In this document: piece after piece, positions 34,204-46,411 of the stretch | How positions within the stretch are numbered: position 1 is the first letter of the stretch | How the letters are laid out: every line of letters begins with the position of its first letter | Source: Coffea arabica | Taxonomy: Eukaryota; Streptophyta; Magnoliopsida; Gentianales; Rubiaceae | DNA: 64,000 bases | Direction: 5' to 3' | NCBI RefSeq assembly: GCF_036785885.1 | Contig: NC_092320.1 | Span: forward strand, 18,663,557 to 18,727,556 | Notes under the pieces: model-generated | Databases searched by the model: none | What the model was told of the DNA's origin: nothing | The model's input: the letters and a program-made list of their open reading frames with translations, nothing else | Position numbers and translations under genes: made by a program

Positions 34204-37200
34204 CTAATTCGGTGAAAGTTCCTTTCCACGTTTTGCAGCAGCAACAACAGCATTCATCAAAATCCCACGAAATCCAGCCTTCTCCAGCTCATGAATTCCA
34301 GCAATGGTTGTCCCACCAGGTGACGCAACATCATCTTTTAGCTGAGCAGGATGCTTCCCTCCATTAATAGCCATCGATGCTGCTCCAAGTACCTGCAACA
34401 GAATCATCTCTAGTTGTTCAAGTGACATGAAATCTGACATGCATGTTTATTTGGGTTTAGTTGAATTTGAAATTCAAATTTTGCATAATTGTTATTCATT
34501 CAACGTTGACAGCATATAAATCTTTATACACTGCAAACATTTTGCATAGTTGTCAGTATAGGAAAGATTAATCCTTATAAAAACTGCAAACATATATCTG
34601 AGATGACCATGAGATTTTTAATGTCAATTTTCACTTTCATCAGAAAAAATTCAAAGGAAAAGGACAAAAAATATAACATCACATGATATAAGCTAGTGAT
34701 AGATAAATGACATCATACTCAACAAGCAGAAAGGAGCAGCGGACATCACAGTATCAATGATATCTTACAATCGAGCCATTTGAAAATTAAATCTATTATA
34801 TCCTAGAAAAAAGGAATATATTTCTGACACACAACTATGTACATATCAGGTCTTACATACTACACTTACTGTTTGAGAAGCTAAACCAAGCGCTAGTTCT
34901 CGAGGTAGACCTGCAGCAACACCTCCATCAGCTAAAGCTTCTATGGCTAAATAGATATAGGCTGGTCCACTTCCACTGAACATATCCAGAAAACAGAACT
35001 CCTAGTTAGACAAATCGAAACTAAATCTTTTTCCAATAAACTAAACAGCGCAAGGGCATGCATCTTTATGAGCACTATAGAGGCAGGAACTATTAACCCC
35101 TTTGCTGACACTAGGGCCTTAATATAAGCATTCAAATTATTCTTAGGGCCACATCTAAAAGTACAAGCACAATGTTAGGACCAAGAGAAAAGCAACATAC
35201 CTAAGGCCAGTTATAGCATCAAAAAGCTTCTCATTAGCTCTCCACACCTTACCAATCGCTCCAAATAATCTAGATACCAACTCTCCATCCTCCTCTGTGG
35301 CTGTTGCACCCAGGCTGATAACTATATAAAGAGAAATAAGTTCAAAATAAATGATTTTGATCGCTGTATCTGATAAAGATGCTAATCATAAAGGAATATC
35401 TGTTTCAAGAGGAAGCTGAATGCTAAAGCTAATGAGAGAGAGAGAGAGGGGTAAAAGCAAATTTGTGATGATATGCACCTCAAACTGCAAAACTACTATT
35501 CAAAGTAATTAAGAAAGTTCAAAGGAATGAAATGCAATATAGGCTACAGAAGACAATGCTATACCAGATGCTGCCTGACCAATGGCAGCTGGAGTGTTTG
35601 GCATTACTCTAATAAACCGGGTATGGCCAGCCCATTCCTGTTCAAGTTATTCAACATATTCAGAATTGAGAAAACACATTCACAGTGACAGTGACATGAT
35701 TCGTAGACTTTTTCTTCTCCCAGGTGGTAACAAAAAAACTACAAGAGCAAAAGAAACATGGTTTCAACATCTGAAATTTCTCTATAGAAATACTTTCATA
35801 ATGTTGAAAAAAGAAATTATTTCTTTTTCTGAATATAAGCAAAGGAAAAGAGATAACTCATACAATCTGTAATTTCAGTAGTTTGATAGTAAAATCACCT
35901 AGCAAGGAACCTCACCAAGTTAAACACATACATATCAGTTCAATTTAGCAGCAAAAGATATTGTTGCCCGTTTATGTTCTTTCCTCAACCAAATACTGTG
36001 CTTGTTCCTAAGTGAATATAGAATAACTGAAGCAGCCCATGATCACCAAATTTAAGGAAAACCTTTGAAGTTCTCAACAAACAAGATTTTCAATCAATTA
36101 ATGTAGGGATTTCTCCAACCACCATTAACATTGTTAAAGCAAACTGTAAGATTATAAATTTACACATCCATAAATCTACTTCAGACAACCCCGAATTAAG
36201 TAGAGAACAGCCACTTTCGCTACAAACAACATGGGATACCTTACCATATTTTTTCCTTATGTTTATAAAATGTTTCCAAAATTTCTCAAAAAGGTCATTG
36301 ATCAAGATCCTCTTAACATGCTCGAAAGCTCACAAAGATTGGATATCCTATGTTCCAAATGTACCAGTAGTCATAAAGTTTGTATTAATCCTGGTAATGT
36401 AGGCCACTAGTAAATTAAAAACTAAATATTGTCCTGTGTTTTCCTTGCTACTTTTTCAGATAAGTCGTCTGCTATTCTTGCTTTGATTAATTATTCTGTG
36501 ACATTATCTTTATAGAACAATCACTTGTAAACATGAAGTCAAATGAAACAGAAGGGCATGAAATAAATACATATACAGAAAGTCACCCAAAGAATCACAG
36601 AAGCATCAACTGCTGCACTATAAGACCATACCAACAAACAACTGAATAGTTAAAGTTTGATCAAGTGCACCAATTACTTTTAATTTTTCTTTTCCTGTCT
36701 CCTGTATAAGTGAACAAATATTTTGGACCACTAGAAATTGAAATCTAGGGACTTGATAGATTTATTTAATTTGTTGGAAGCCTTAATAAGGGAGAAGAAG
36801 GCTTCGACGAGACAAACCTGAAGATCCTTCAACTTAACTCCTGCAACTACTGAAACCAAAAGCTGCTTCTCAGAAAGAAGTGGTTTTAACTCCAGTGCCA
36901 CATCCTTAACTGCAATTTGTAGATAGTCAAATTGTTAACTTCACTTACTTCAAATATACGTATGCCAAAACAATTTAAAAACAACATAACAAAAATGTTT
37001 ACTCATCCTGCCTGAATAAATAACTTCGACAAACAACTTTGGGTGTTCAGTTATCAATTGTGAACAGTGACATTTGACTAATACAAAACATTAAATAAGT
37101 GCTATGCTGGTATCCCGCAAAACTTCCTAATATTCCTGGAAAGATGGAGAATTAAAAAATGTTCAAGAACCTGGCATCATTCTGAAATGCTAAAATGATT

Positions 37201-38195
37201 GCCAAGTTGTGCTTATAGTTAGTTTAGATTAGGAAACCAGCAGCTTAACTAACTTGGAAGAAGAAAATAATAGCCCCTTGTCAGCAAATCATCAAACAAT
37301 ATCATGAATTGAAGACGAAAATTAATCCAAAGAATGTATTTGCTTTAAAATCAAGTAGCAGCTTGCGAGGAGCTCTGGAGAAAAAACCCAAGAACATAGC
37401 TCAGATTGGAAAAGGCAAACTGGAACCGGAAAAGGTAAACTGGAACTGGAATTACCAATTTGAGGTTTCACAGAAAGTACGACCACATCACAGTCAGGAA
37501 TTACCTGCTCTTAGTAAACATGAAAACGCAAGAAACATCAGAAATAGTTCAAGAATGTATCGCTAATCCAATGAAACACCACACAAGGTTCTATTAAATT
37601 CTATAGTTCAAAATTTTGACATGACAGAGTCCAAAAAAGTTAAATAAATAAATAAACAAATATAAAAAATCGACCAGGGAAATTTATTTTTTTTTTCAAA
37701 AAGGAAGAAAGGTTCTTCATTTCTTGTAATAACTCTACCTTAAAAAGGAAAATTTCACTCAGCAAATGGGCTAGAAAGGTTCAGATTGAATAACACGGCA
37801 AACCCACAACACAAAAAATGATCTTTCCGCTTCCCTTGAATCTCAACCAGCAATTAGAATCACTCAAACTAATGAAAAAGAAAATTGACGAAATTTTTAC
37901 ACACAGCATCCAAAGAATAATTTATTAAAGAAACCGGGAAAAATGGGACTAAATAGTCGATCAGCTTTCCGACGAGAACGTGAAGAACCTGATGATTGTG
38001 CTCGAAAACTGTGACCCCAAATGATTCGAAAGCTGAGCTGCGCTGGGGGCGGTGATGAGCAGTTCGGATCCGGGAAGCGGGTAAAACACCCGACTTGACA
38101 ACACCGCGTGCTATGCTCTCCGCCATTTTGCCGGCACCGATGAAGCCGAGATTGTAGGTGTCGAGGGGAATCGGAGCCACGTTGCTGGACGCCAT
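34204..38195 (-). CDS. P5CR: Pyrroline-5-carboxylate reductase
   Basis: Catalyses the last step of proline synthesis, the NAD(P)H-dependent reduction of 1-pyrroline-5-carboxylate, in the cytosol and possibly plastids (family knowledge). Seven exons on the minus strand: 38195-37989, 37504-37456, 36909-36818, 35637-35565, 35321-35201, 34975-34870, 34392-34204. Every junction is GT-AG and in frame; the total is 278 aa, as usual for plant P5CR. The N-terminal Rossmann motif is [17 protein letters not shown] (about 14-30). Further family blocks are [48 protein letters not shown] and the C-terminal [20 protein letters not shown], the proline/P5C-binding signature. Exon 2 is only 49 bp. The start ATG is the first in frame with the exon and gives [12 protein letters not shown]. 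Confidence 0.97.
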
Positions 38196-39131
38196 TTCTG
38201 TTTTCCGTGCAGAATAGGGATCGGAACTATATATCCCATGAAGGCACAAGGAATTTAAACTAACCTCAAAATACAAAAGTTGGTTTTAAGTTAGTTTCTC
38301 GTGTCCTTCCAAAAAATAAAAATAAAAAAAGTTAGTTTCTCGTGAGCACCTGTTAGGATATTCCATGAGTCCCACAGATTAAGAAAGATAGATTAATTAA
38401 ATTTTATTTTAAAAAAAAGTAATGGATCCATTTGGATTAGTTATTTTTAAAGATTTTTTTAAAAATTTTATTATAATAATATATATGAAAAACTTTTAAT
38501 GTAAATGGATAGAAGTATTAGAACATTTATTTCAACAGCAATAATGATGTTATATTGTACAATTCAAGACACGTATTAAAGTAATTATGAGTAAAAATGT
38601 TGATTGTATTCAATAAGGAAGGTTATATTTATTGATAATGAAATATATTAAATAAAAATATTTTAAAAGTTAAAATGTAATTAAAAGATGAATTATAATT
38701 TGAGATGGATGAAAAAGAAAAATAAAAATATTAAAGTAGGGGTGTACCAAATAATAAATCTAATTCCAAAATTACTAAAATTTTAATAAATTTGATTTAA
38801 TTATTCCAATGGCAATGGTAGGTATTAGCTGTAGGGTACGGAATTGGAGACGAGAAACTACGCTAGTGGATCCCGCAATTTAGCTACCAATCAATAACAA
38901 CGAGGAAGGTCCACTTTCGGAGGAAAGTAGAAGAGGTAGAATTGGCCATGTTATTAGCAAGAGCTGTTCGTTAGAGTCCAATAAAAAAAGGGCTCCATCC
39001 CTTTCTTTCCCTGGCCTTCTGGCAACCAATTTAGGCAAATGGGTCAGCCCTCACAGTGGGGGCCTCTTTTTATTAGGATACAAAGTAACCAAGTGAAGCT
39101 TATGAACAGGATTATCATTATCTTTATGCTC
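38196..39131. other. P5CR upstream region and intergenic DNA
   Basis: Promoter side of P5CR, then AT-rich DNA with GGATTAGTTATTTTT-type MITE remnants near 38450. No gene. Confidence 0.5.
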
Positions 39132-39144
39132 AAGTATCAACCTT

Positions 39145-39326
39145 CGCGTTCTTCGCGTTCTTCGGGCGGACTTCGCGTTCTTCATTAAGGCGCCGGTCCT
39201 GGTTTCGATTCCGAGCTTGGACAGCCTGGGGTATTTTCTCGAGGATCGGTGGGGCCCGCTCTCCTCGGGATTAAGGGACTAGTCGGGTGTAGGCCCGGAT
39301 ACCCTTAACTGAAAAAAAAAAAAAAA
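39145..39326 (+). mobile_element. SINE (Au-like), plus strand, with poly(A) tail
   Basis: A perfect 13-bp target duplication, AAGTATCAACCTT, lies at 39132-39144 and 39327-39339. A box B-like GGTTTCGATTCC and an Au-type 3' part (GGACTAGTCGGGTG...GGCCCGGATACCC) precede an A-run at 39312-39328. The 5' head has decayed box A and three CTTCGCGTT repeats. It aligns in outline with the SINE at 5264. Confidence 0.85.
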
Positions 39327-39650
39327 AAGTATCAACCTTTTCCTTTTTTTTTTTTTTTCTCTTTTTCGGCAACTTCAATTATGTGGAGTACCATATTCAA
39401 TCTACTGTTAAGTCTTAGCCTGGAGCTGGAGGCTGTCTACTTTGTTTGTGATTAGAATTTAGAATGCACTGGTCATGGCCAATGATAATTCTTAGATTTG
39501 TATCTGATGGATAAACTTTGTAATCCGAATTATTGGGAATAAATGGAAAAGTAGCAGTAGAATTAGAATACAAAGCAAATCTTGATAAGAATGGGGACCT
39601 GATCAACATGTAACCAGTATATGTATGCATCTAGTGTGTGTACTATAGAG

Positions 39651-39984
39651 CAGTGGCGGATTTAAGGTGGGGGCACTGAGGTCTCTCTTAAATTTCGATA
39701 GTATCCATAGAATTTTGATATAATCTCGAGTGTGCCTCTGGAATTTTTTTATGAAGGAAGTAAAAGAATTACGTGGTTCTTTAAGTTGGTTCATGAATTA
39801 ATATTCTAAAAAAAATATGTGAACCATAAAATTCCATTTGAAGCAAGCTAAAAGAAAGGCTTTTATTTTAACTTGTTAGTGAATATTTTTTTTTTTTGGC
39901 TTAAAAAACTAGAAAAAGAGTAGATAACAAATTTTAATGTTGCTTTTATGCTACTAAGAATTTTTTCTGGCTCCGCCATTGCTG
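39651..39984. mobile_element. hAT-like relic with CAGTGGCGGA ends
   Basis: Left end CAGTGGCGGATTTAAG and, reversed, right end CAGCAATGGCGGAGCCAGAA. TAGAG occurs on both sides (39646-39650 and 39985-39989), shorter than the usual 8-bp hAT duplication. Length 334 bp, non-coding. Ends of this kind are common in plant hAT-type elements. Confidence 0.6.
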
Positions 39985-39989
39985 TAGAG

Positions 39990-41394
39990 ACATGAATCAT
40001 CATGATAAAGAATAAAGAGGCTTGGACCATTATAATTCCAGTAATCGATCATCCCCAATCCATCATTTAGTACGAATCCCCTTCCAGAAAAGAAAAAAAA
40101 AAAAGACAATCCTAATATATTGCGATTTAACATGCTGGATCGGGCAACTATATATTGCTGATCTTAGATAAAAAGAAACATGTATGAGCTTTTTCGTTGC
40201 TCTTAATCTCTCTGTTTTCTTATTGAACCGACCTTAATTTCATTAAGAAACGGGCTGGTTAAGCACTATATCAGACCAAGTCCTTCTCACGCGCAATAGA
40301 TTATGATGACACGTACCCTTAATTTAATAGTATATGTTAATGGTTAATTGATCATAAACAATGCTAGCTAGCTGGTCATCCTAATAACTAGTCGAGGTGT
40401 GTTTGTCTACGAGATTATTTGGGATAATTTTTTTTTAAAAAAATACCGTAACACTTTTTTGATGTAACGTATGTGAGAAAAAAAGGGTGATTGAAAAATA
40501 TGTTGATGATTGATACAAGCAAATCGATGTATGTAAATAAGGTGTTTTTTTTTTCTTTTGAGTTTTCATGCATGGCATGGTAGTGAGATTAAAGTTGACG
40601 AGAGGAGCTTCATGCATCAACTCAGAGCCAAGGATCCAAATCGTGTTGCACTCGCATACGAGTGCTATAAAAGATATCCTAACTTTTGCTTTTCTGGTTT
40701 GTCAAGCTTTTTTTCTTTTGTAACTAGAAAAAGTAAACCATATAGCTGATACTATAGGTTATTTTGCTAGAGATCTTAGGTCTGATTAGTGTGGAAAGAT
40801 TCTTATCTCCTGCGGATTACTAGGAAAAGCATATAGAAAGTTAATTAGGGAATTACCCAATTGTGTAAAGTCTAAGTACTGTTGTGAATATTGGCACAAA
40901 AAAAGACAGAAGTAAATATGACATTTGTGTGTGTCTCTGCATGAATATATGTTGTAAAGTAGAAGTTTTTAAAAGATTTTCTTTTGAAGAAAATGAAATA
41001 CTAAATGAATAGATAGTTTTTAATTCAAGACAAGTTGACGTACAGGATTAAGTGGTTGAAAAAGAAAAACATTATGTGGATAAATAGTTGTTCAATCCTA
41101 AACTGATTCAATGTTACTCTATAATAACAAAGGAATAAAAATCTAATTGTAATCCAAAGATAGAATGTTGCATTATGTTCAATTAAATTTATGTCCAATT
41201 AAGATGACTTCTCCACATGCGCATTAATTGTGTTAGTAAGGCTTCCTAGGACACTTTGTTTTTTTTTTCTTTGCTAAAAAAAAAAAAATGTTTTGGTTCT
41301 CAAAATTAGCCTATTAAGTTTATCAATTCATATTAACTGAATAAATACAAGTTTGTGTTAAGCTTTAGTAAAACGTCCAATGCAAGTCCTTCCT

Positions 41395-41458
<64 letters not shown>

Positions 41459-43879
41459 GCATAGCAAGATACATACACACAGTGGAAGGGCCTTGCAGTG
41501 TGTTAGTACCAATTTTACACATTTAAATACTTATTTCTTGACTTTCAATACTATAAAATTTTCATACATATATATGTAAGTGTAAGTGGGATGTCTCGAA
41601 ACCAAACCTCTTATGTACACTCTCTTTTTTCGTAACACCCAACCCATCCCTCTTCTATAAGTTATAAAATTTTCATGTATAAAAACTTATTCATACAGTG
41701 TTTGTTATATAAGATATGTCTAATGAGTTGTTGAAAGAGACAAGACGGTTGCATCTAACTGATCTAAGAAATTATGAAAGTGATTAGAGTGACCACGAGT
41801 GCGATTGTTTATATGGAATGCTTACATTATATTAACACTTGCCCTATAGAAAAACGCTTTAGATACGGCATTTAAAATTAAGACTTGCTTGTAGAAAAAC
41901 CTTTTTGAATATATTGTGGTTATGAACTGAATTACCGTACAAGGACCGGTCTTGCCCGAGGGCTGTACATGGACTAGTTTGATTAAGGCTTATTTGGTGT
42001 GATGAAACGGGATTAGCTATACATGGATTAATTACCATGAGATCATTTGACTTAGACATTTTTCATCCTCTATAAAGAAAAGTTGCAATTTAAGTTTGGT
42101 TGGTATTGGATTATTTATGCAATGTTCCATAGAAGGTCTATCGAAAGCTCTTTTCGCTATCGGTTTCAAGTTTCGAATCTTGAGTCTGATAATTAATGTG
42201 GAAAGAAGGGTGAGAGGTAAAAAAAAAAAGGGTCTAATGTCATGTTTGATAAATATAGAATTGATTTAATAATAATAACCAAAAATAGGTCAAAGTAACT
42301 TTTGGAAACAGATCATAACATTTTCCCTAAGATGACATGAGCTGAATGAACCATAAGACATTAGAGATAAAAAAAAATGCAAGTAAACCAACAAAACAAT
42401 AATATGTTTCCGGACTAAGTATAGCTCGACTTTCTTTTTTAGTTGAAAGGGAGATTGTAAACTTTACGAGAAGAAAAGAGACAGAAAAGAAGTTAAAAGT
42501 AAGTTGAATAGACACTCAAAATCACTTGGTTAATATTCTAATCAGGGAGATTTGGTTGGATGGTAAAATTGGAGTGATTGTAAGTAGACAGTTTTAAATT
42601 CAAGACCTCACACTTAAAAAAAAAAAATCACTAATGATCAATAAAGTTGGATCTCGAGAGCATTAGCCAAGATAAAATGATTGGGAAACGTAGACAGCTG
42701 CGGTTCAAATAGGCCCGAACCGAACCAATGTGCATCGAGTTGTACCATTAAATTCACATTTCAAATGTGTGAGCCTAATCGACCCCCTAATCGATCTGGG
42801 AGTTCAACCGTGTAGTGGGCTTGGCCTCCCAACGAACTTGTGAAATGGCCCGTCCGGGACTGGTTCAATCAAAAATTTACTTGCACTTAAATATTCTCAT
42901 AGGTTTGTCTCCAAAATCAGTTTAGCACATTTTCTTTGTGTCCTTAATCCTCATGCAAGTTAGCATATATCATGTTTGCATACGTGGAATTAGAAAAGTT
43001 TGTTTGAAAGGGATTCAACTAAAACTTAAGTATATAATTTAAAATATTTTTAATTTTTACGGGCACAAAGGTTTAAATTTACACAATTTTTTTTTAAAAA
43101 AATTTTCAACTTTTCAAAGGAGAAAAACCATTTTTTAAAACTTAAAAGCATGGGCTCCTCTCTGCCACCCCCTAATTCCACCCATGTACGTTTCATGTTT
43201 GCATCTCAAACTCTTCCTTCTTCCTTCCCTTCCCACTGATGATATATAAAGTCTAGCTTGAACTTAAAAATACCTAATTGAGTTGGGTAAATAGAAATAT
43301 TTACCACAAAAAATTTACATTTTCATGGAGCGTGATTCTGTGCATTGAATAGATATTATTTTTCCCCTAAAGGACCTGCATAAGATTTTTACTTAAATAA
43401 ACATAATCGACGCAAATTATTCACCGCAAGTTTGCTTAAACTAGTTCACTACAAGTTGCACTATGTACTAACTAGAAAATTGTCAAAATAGGTCATCATA
43501 GTAGGGAATATAAAGCCAGTTAGGGAAGGAATAATCGAACGGAACTGCACAAAACACAATTGCACCGAGTCCTTGTCCGAACTTCATCTTGAATCTCATT
43601 CGTTTGATGTGAAATACACTATACGTGGACATTATTTTGTCTGTGTACCCAAACATTCTGCCAATACTAGAAATGCGACATCGTTACCGGTGAGCATTTG
43701 GATCTGTTTGGTAAGCATGATTTGCAAAAAAAAAAAAAAAAAAATTCGAATATTATTCTACTTGTATCATAAGTACAACTTCTAACTAACATTTTATTTC
43801 ATATATATCACATCATAAAAGATTTCATATGTGAAAGAATCCAATCTATGCATTAATTCAACCAAACCGCAAGATGCGA
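39990..43879. other. Gene desert, no gene seen
   Basis: AT-rich, with a long TA microsatellite near 41401 and T/A homopolymers. Short open frames (40-95 codons) have no recognisable content. A GC-richer stretch near 42690-42870 has no clear identity. Confidence 0.5.
41401..41450. repeat. (TA)n microsatellite
   Basis: About 25 TA units followed by GTATATATGCATA. Confidence 0.97.
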
Positions 43880-44150
43880 AGCAAGACGAGTATCCTGATA
43901 ACTACGAACATTCCACGGGGAACGTTTCTACCATAAACTTCAGGGAAGCAAATCGATGCGCGGACACGCTGGCTAAATGAGGGAGGAAGCTGTGATGATC
44001 ACACCCAAACTTCTTTCTTTCTTTTTTTTTTTTTTTTTTATTTATTGCTGTCTAGATTTTGTACTCCCCTTTCTTTTGGATGATTTAAGTGAATTTTCTA
44101 CCTCTTGGATGACTGTATTATGAGAACTATTTTGTAAACTTTTATTTTAT
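43880..44150 (+). pseudogene. LINE 3'-end relic (RNase H domain tail)
   Basis: In one frame the sequence near 43908-44000 reads STGNVSTINFREANRCADTL then AK, stop, GRKL. FREANRCADTLAK is the conserved C-terminal motif of the RNase H domain in plant L1-type LINE ORF2 proteins. A stop codon lies directly after it, and a T-rich 3' region follows. The upstream part of the element is not recognisable. Confidence 0.7.
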
Positions 44151-44883
44151 TTTATTTTCAATGCATCTCTAATTACCAAAAAATAAGTAAAAAGGTGCAG
44201 TGTGGTTTCCGAATGAAGCCAGCATAGGTGACGAGTAAAGCCCACGAAACAAAATTTTGGACTATATTTTCAGGAAGCAGGCTTTAAAGTTAAGAGCGTT
44301 AATAAATCTATAAAAGAAACTAGCCAGTCTTGTCGATCAAGCTGAACAAAAATATCAGAACTTATGATTCAGAATTCCTGCCCACATGCTCAAATAATTT
44401 TTGTCTAGTGTTAAGGGGGACGCTTCTACTATGTACAGAAGGTATTCCTCTGCGCACGCTGGATAGAATCAATGGAGGTTTAAGTGTTTAACAACTCGGT
44501 CTGAGACACGCTCGACTGATATTGGAATGTGGATGAGTCTAATCAGTTGGGGTGGATCAAAAGAGTAAATTAAGAAACGTACAAAATTAAAAGGACTGAC
44601 TTGCAAAATAAAAGAATCCGATGGGTATCAATGCAATTCGTTAGTTGAAGAGATTGTACTTCTAATGCTTGCTGCATTCTTCTTTCTAACTATGGAAGAC
44701 TGCGATGTTGAATATTTTCTTGGAGTCGCAGATAACGATCTAATTTCGTTTCAGGCTATTTAGACTACGTTTCTAATATTAACATTTTCGGCCCGTTAAT
44801 ATAATGGTCACCTAACTTCTATGCAGTTTAGGCCCATATAATTTATTTCATATTAAATGACTTTGTCACAGCTTATAATTACT

Positions 44884-44921
44884 AAGGATGCGTTTGATAA
44901 AATTGAAGTCTGAAAATTGGA
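44884..44921 (+). mobile_element. Left-end fragment of the MITE family at 20423
   Basis: The start GGATGCGTTTGATAAAATTG and the following AAGTCTGAAAATTG match the left end of the 20423 element almost base for base, preceded by TAA. The rest of the element is absent or unrelated. Confidence 0.7.
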
Positions 44922-46411
44922 AAAAATTATTCGTATACATGATTAATGAGGTATAAAAATTTTTATTTTGTTAAATGTGAAGGGACTATGGATCAGATTA
45001 TGTGAAATGTGATTTGATAATTTTACCCCTAAAAAATGATCACGTACAATGTACATGATGGATTTTGGCAAAAAACTAGTAAAAAACCTAATAGGATTCA
45101 AATTTGACTAATGCGAATTTGTAAGGGTATAAAATTGTACTTTTAAAAATAAGGAATGAAAAAAATTATTTTATAAAATATGAGGGACGTTTTTGAACGA
45201 TTTTGCTATTCATTCACTACCAACTTCATATTTGGTGAGTTATCTCCATGAAATCTGATACTAGAGTCACCCTTTTTCCAATTTGGGAAATTTCCCCTAA
45301 CATCCCAGTATTTTGAATTTATTGATGATTGACTGACATTTGTTCTAGTTTCCAGCAGTTAGAAATAAAAGATGTACGGTAAGCAGATTTTAAATTTATT
45401 GATCCCCAATTAACACATTATCTTTATTAATTGATTTACTTCTTGGTTCTCAACACCATACTTTTTCCAATTTGGGATCTTCCTTTAATATGCATTTCGG
45501 TTTATAGATACAATTTCATCGTTATGCAACCTAGCCAAATTTATTTACCATTGAATCACACTTCTTTATTGGTCATTAATACAGTTATGATCGTATTTAG
45601 ACTTAAGTATCTATATTACAATCATGCCATTCAAGAATTGCATTCCACTAAATCTAATTTTTCAAAAGTTTTCCACCATTTACATTCTTACACCTCATTT
45701 CTATGAAATAATTTAGTTTTTCTTTTTCTAACAGGAGAGGAGAATAACTAATTCTAATTGTGTATTAACATATGAAGTTAGATTACATGAAGCATCTGTG
45801 ATGGACAAAAATACAATTACAACATTATCCGATTTTAGTTCTTATTTTGTCAATTTTGTAAATACTCATCCACTAATCATTGGTTTTAACCTCAACTTCA
45901 ATTTCAATTACACTTGTAATCATTACTTATTATCGATTTTAATCTCAACTTGTAGTCCTCACTTATCATTGGTTTTAATCTCAACTTCGATTACATGACA
46001 GTTAATTAATCATTAGTTATCATCGGTTTTAATCTCAATTTCAATTTCATTTAGATTAAGATTATTATCATTTATCTGTAATCTCGATTCTAGAAAAAAA
46101 AGCCACTATGTCAATTATAATTGTGATCACTTATCTACATCTTGATTCTGGTTCAAAAGTTGCTTCCTTAATTATATTATCGATCACTCATCTGCAATCT
46201 TAATTCTGGTTATAAAGCCACTATGTCTATTATGTTTCCAATTTCCATCCACGCCAATTAATAGTTCTAATTGAACTCACTTTAGATTTTAGTTTGCTTT
46301 AACCTATTTATGTATGTTTACGATACTCATCCATATTATAGCTTATTATTGTATTCAAGTTCAACTTGAAGTCTGGTTTACTCAAAACTTCGAACTTGCT
46401 TAGATAATTAC
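44922..46411. other. Intergenic DNA with a degenerate tandem repeat
   Basis: From about 45870 to 46060 the phrase ATCATTGGTTTTAATCTCAA recurs three to four times at spacings of about 60-70 bp. No gene seen. Confidence 0.5.

Noticed and set aside
39145-39200. CTTCGCGTT repeats as a CRISPR-like or regulatory array
   Set aside because: Only three short copies in a SINE head; no spacers of regular length, and the genome is a plant.
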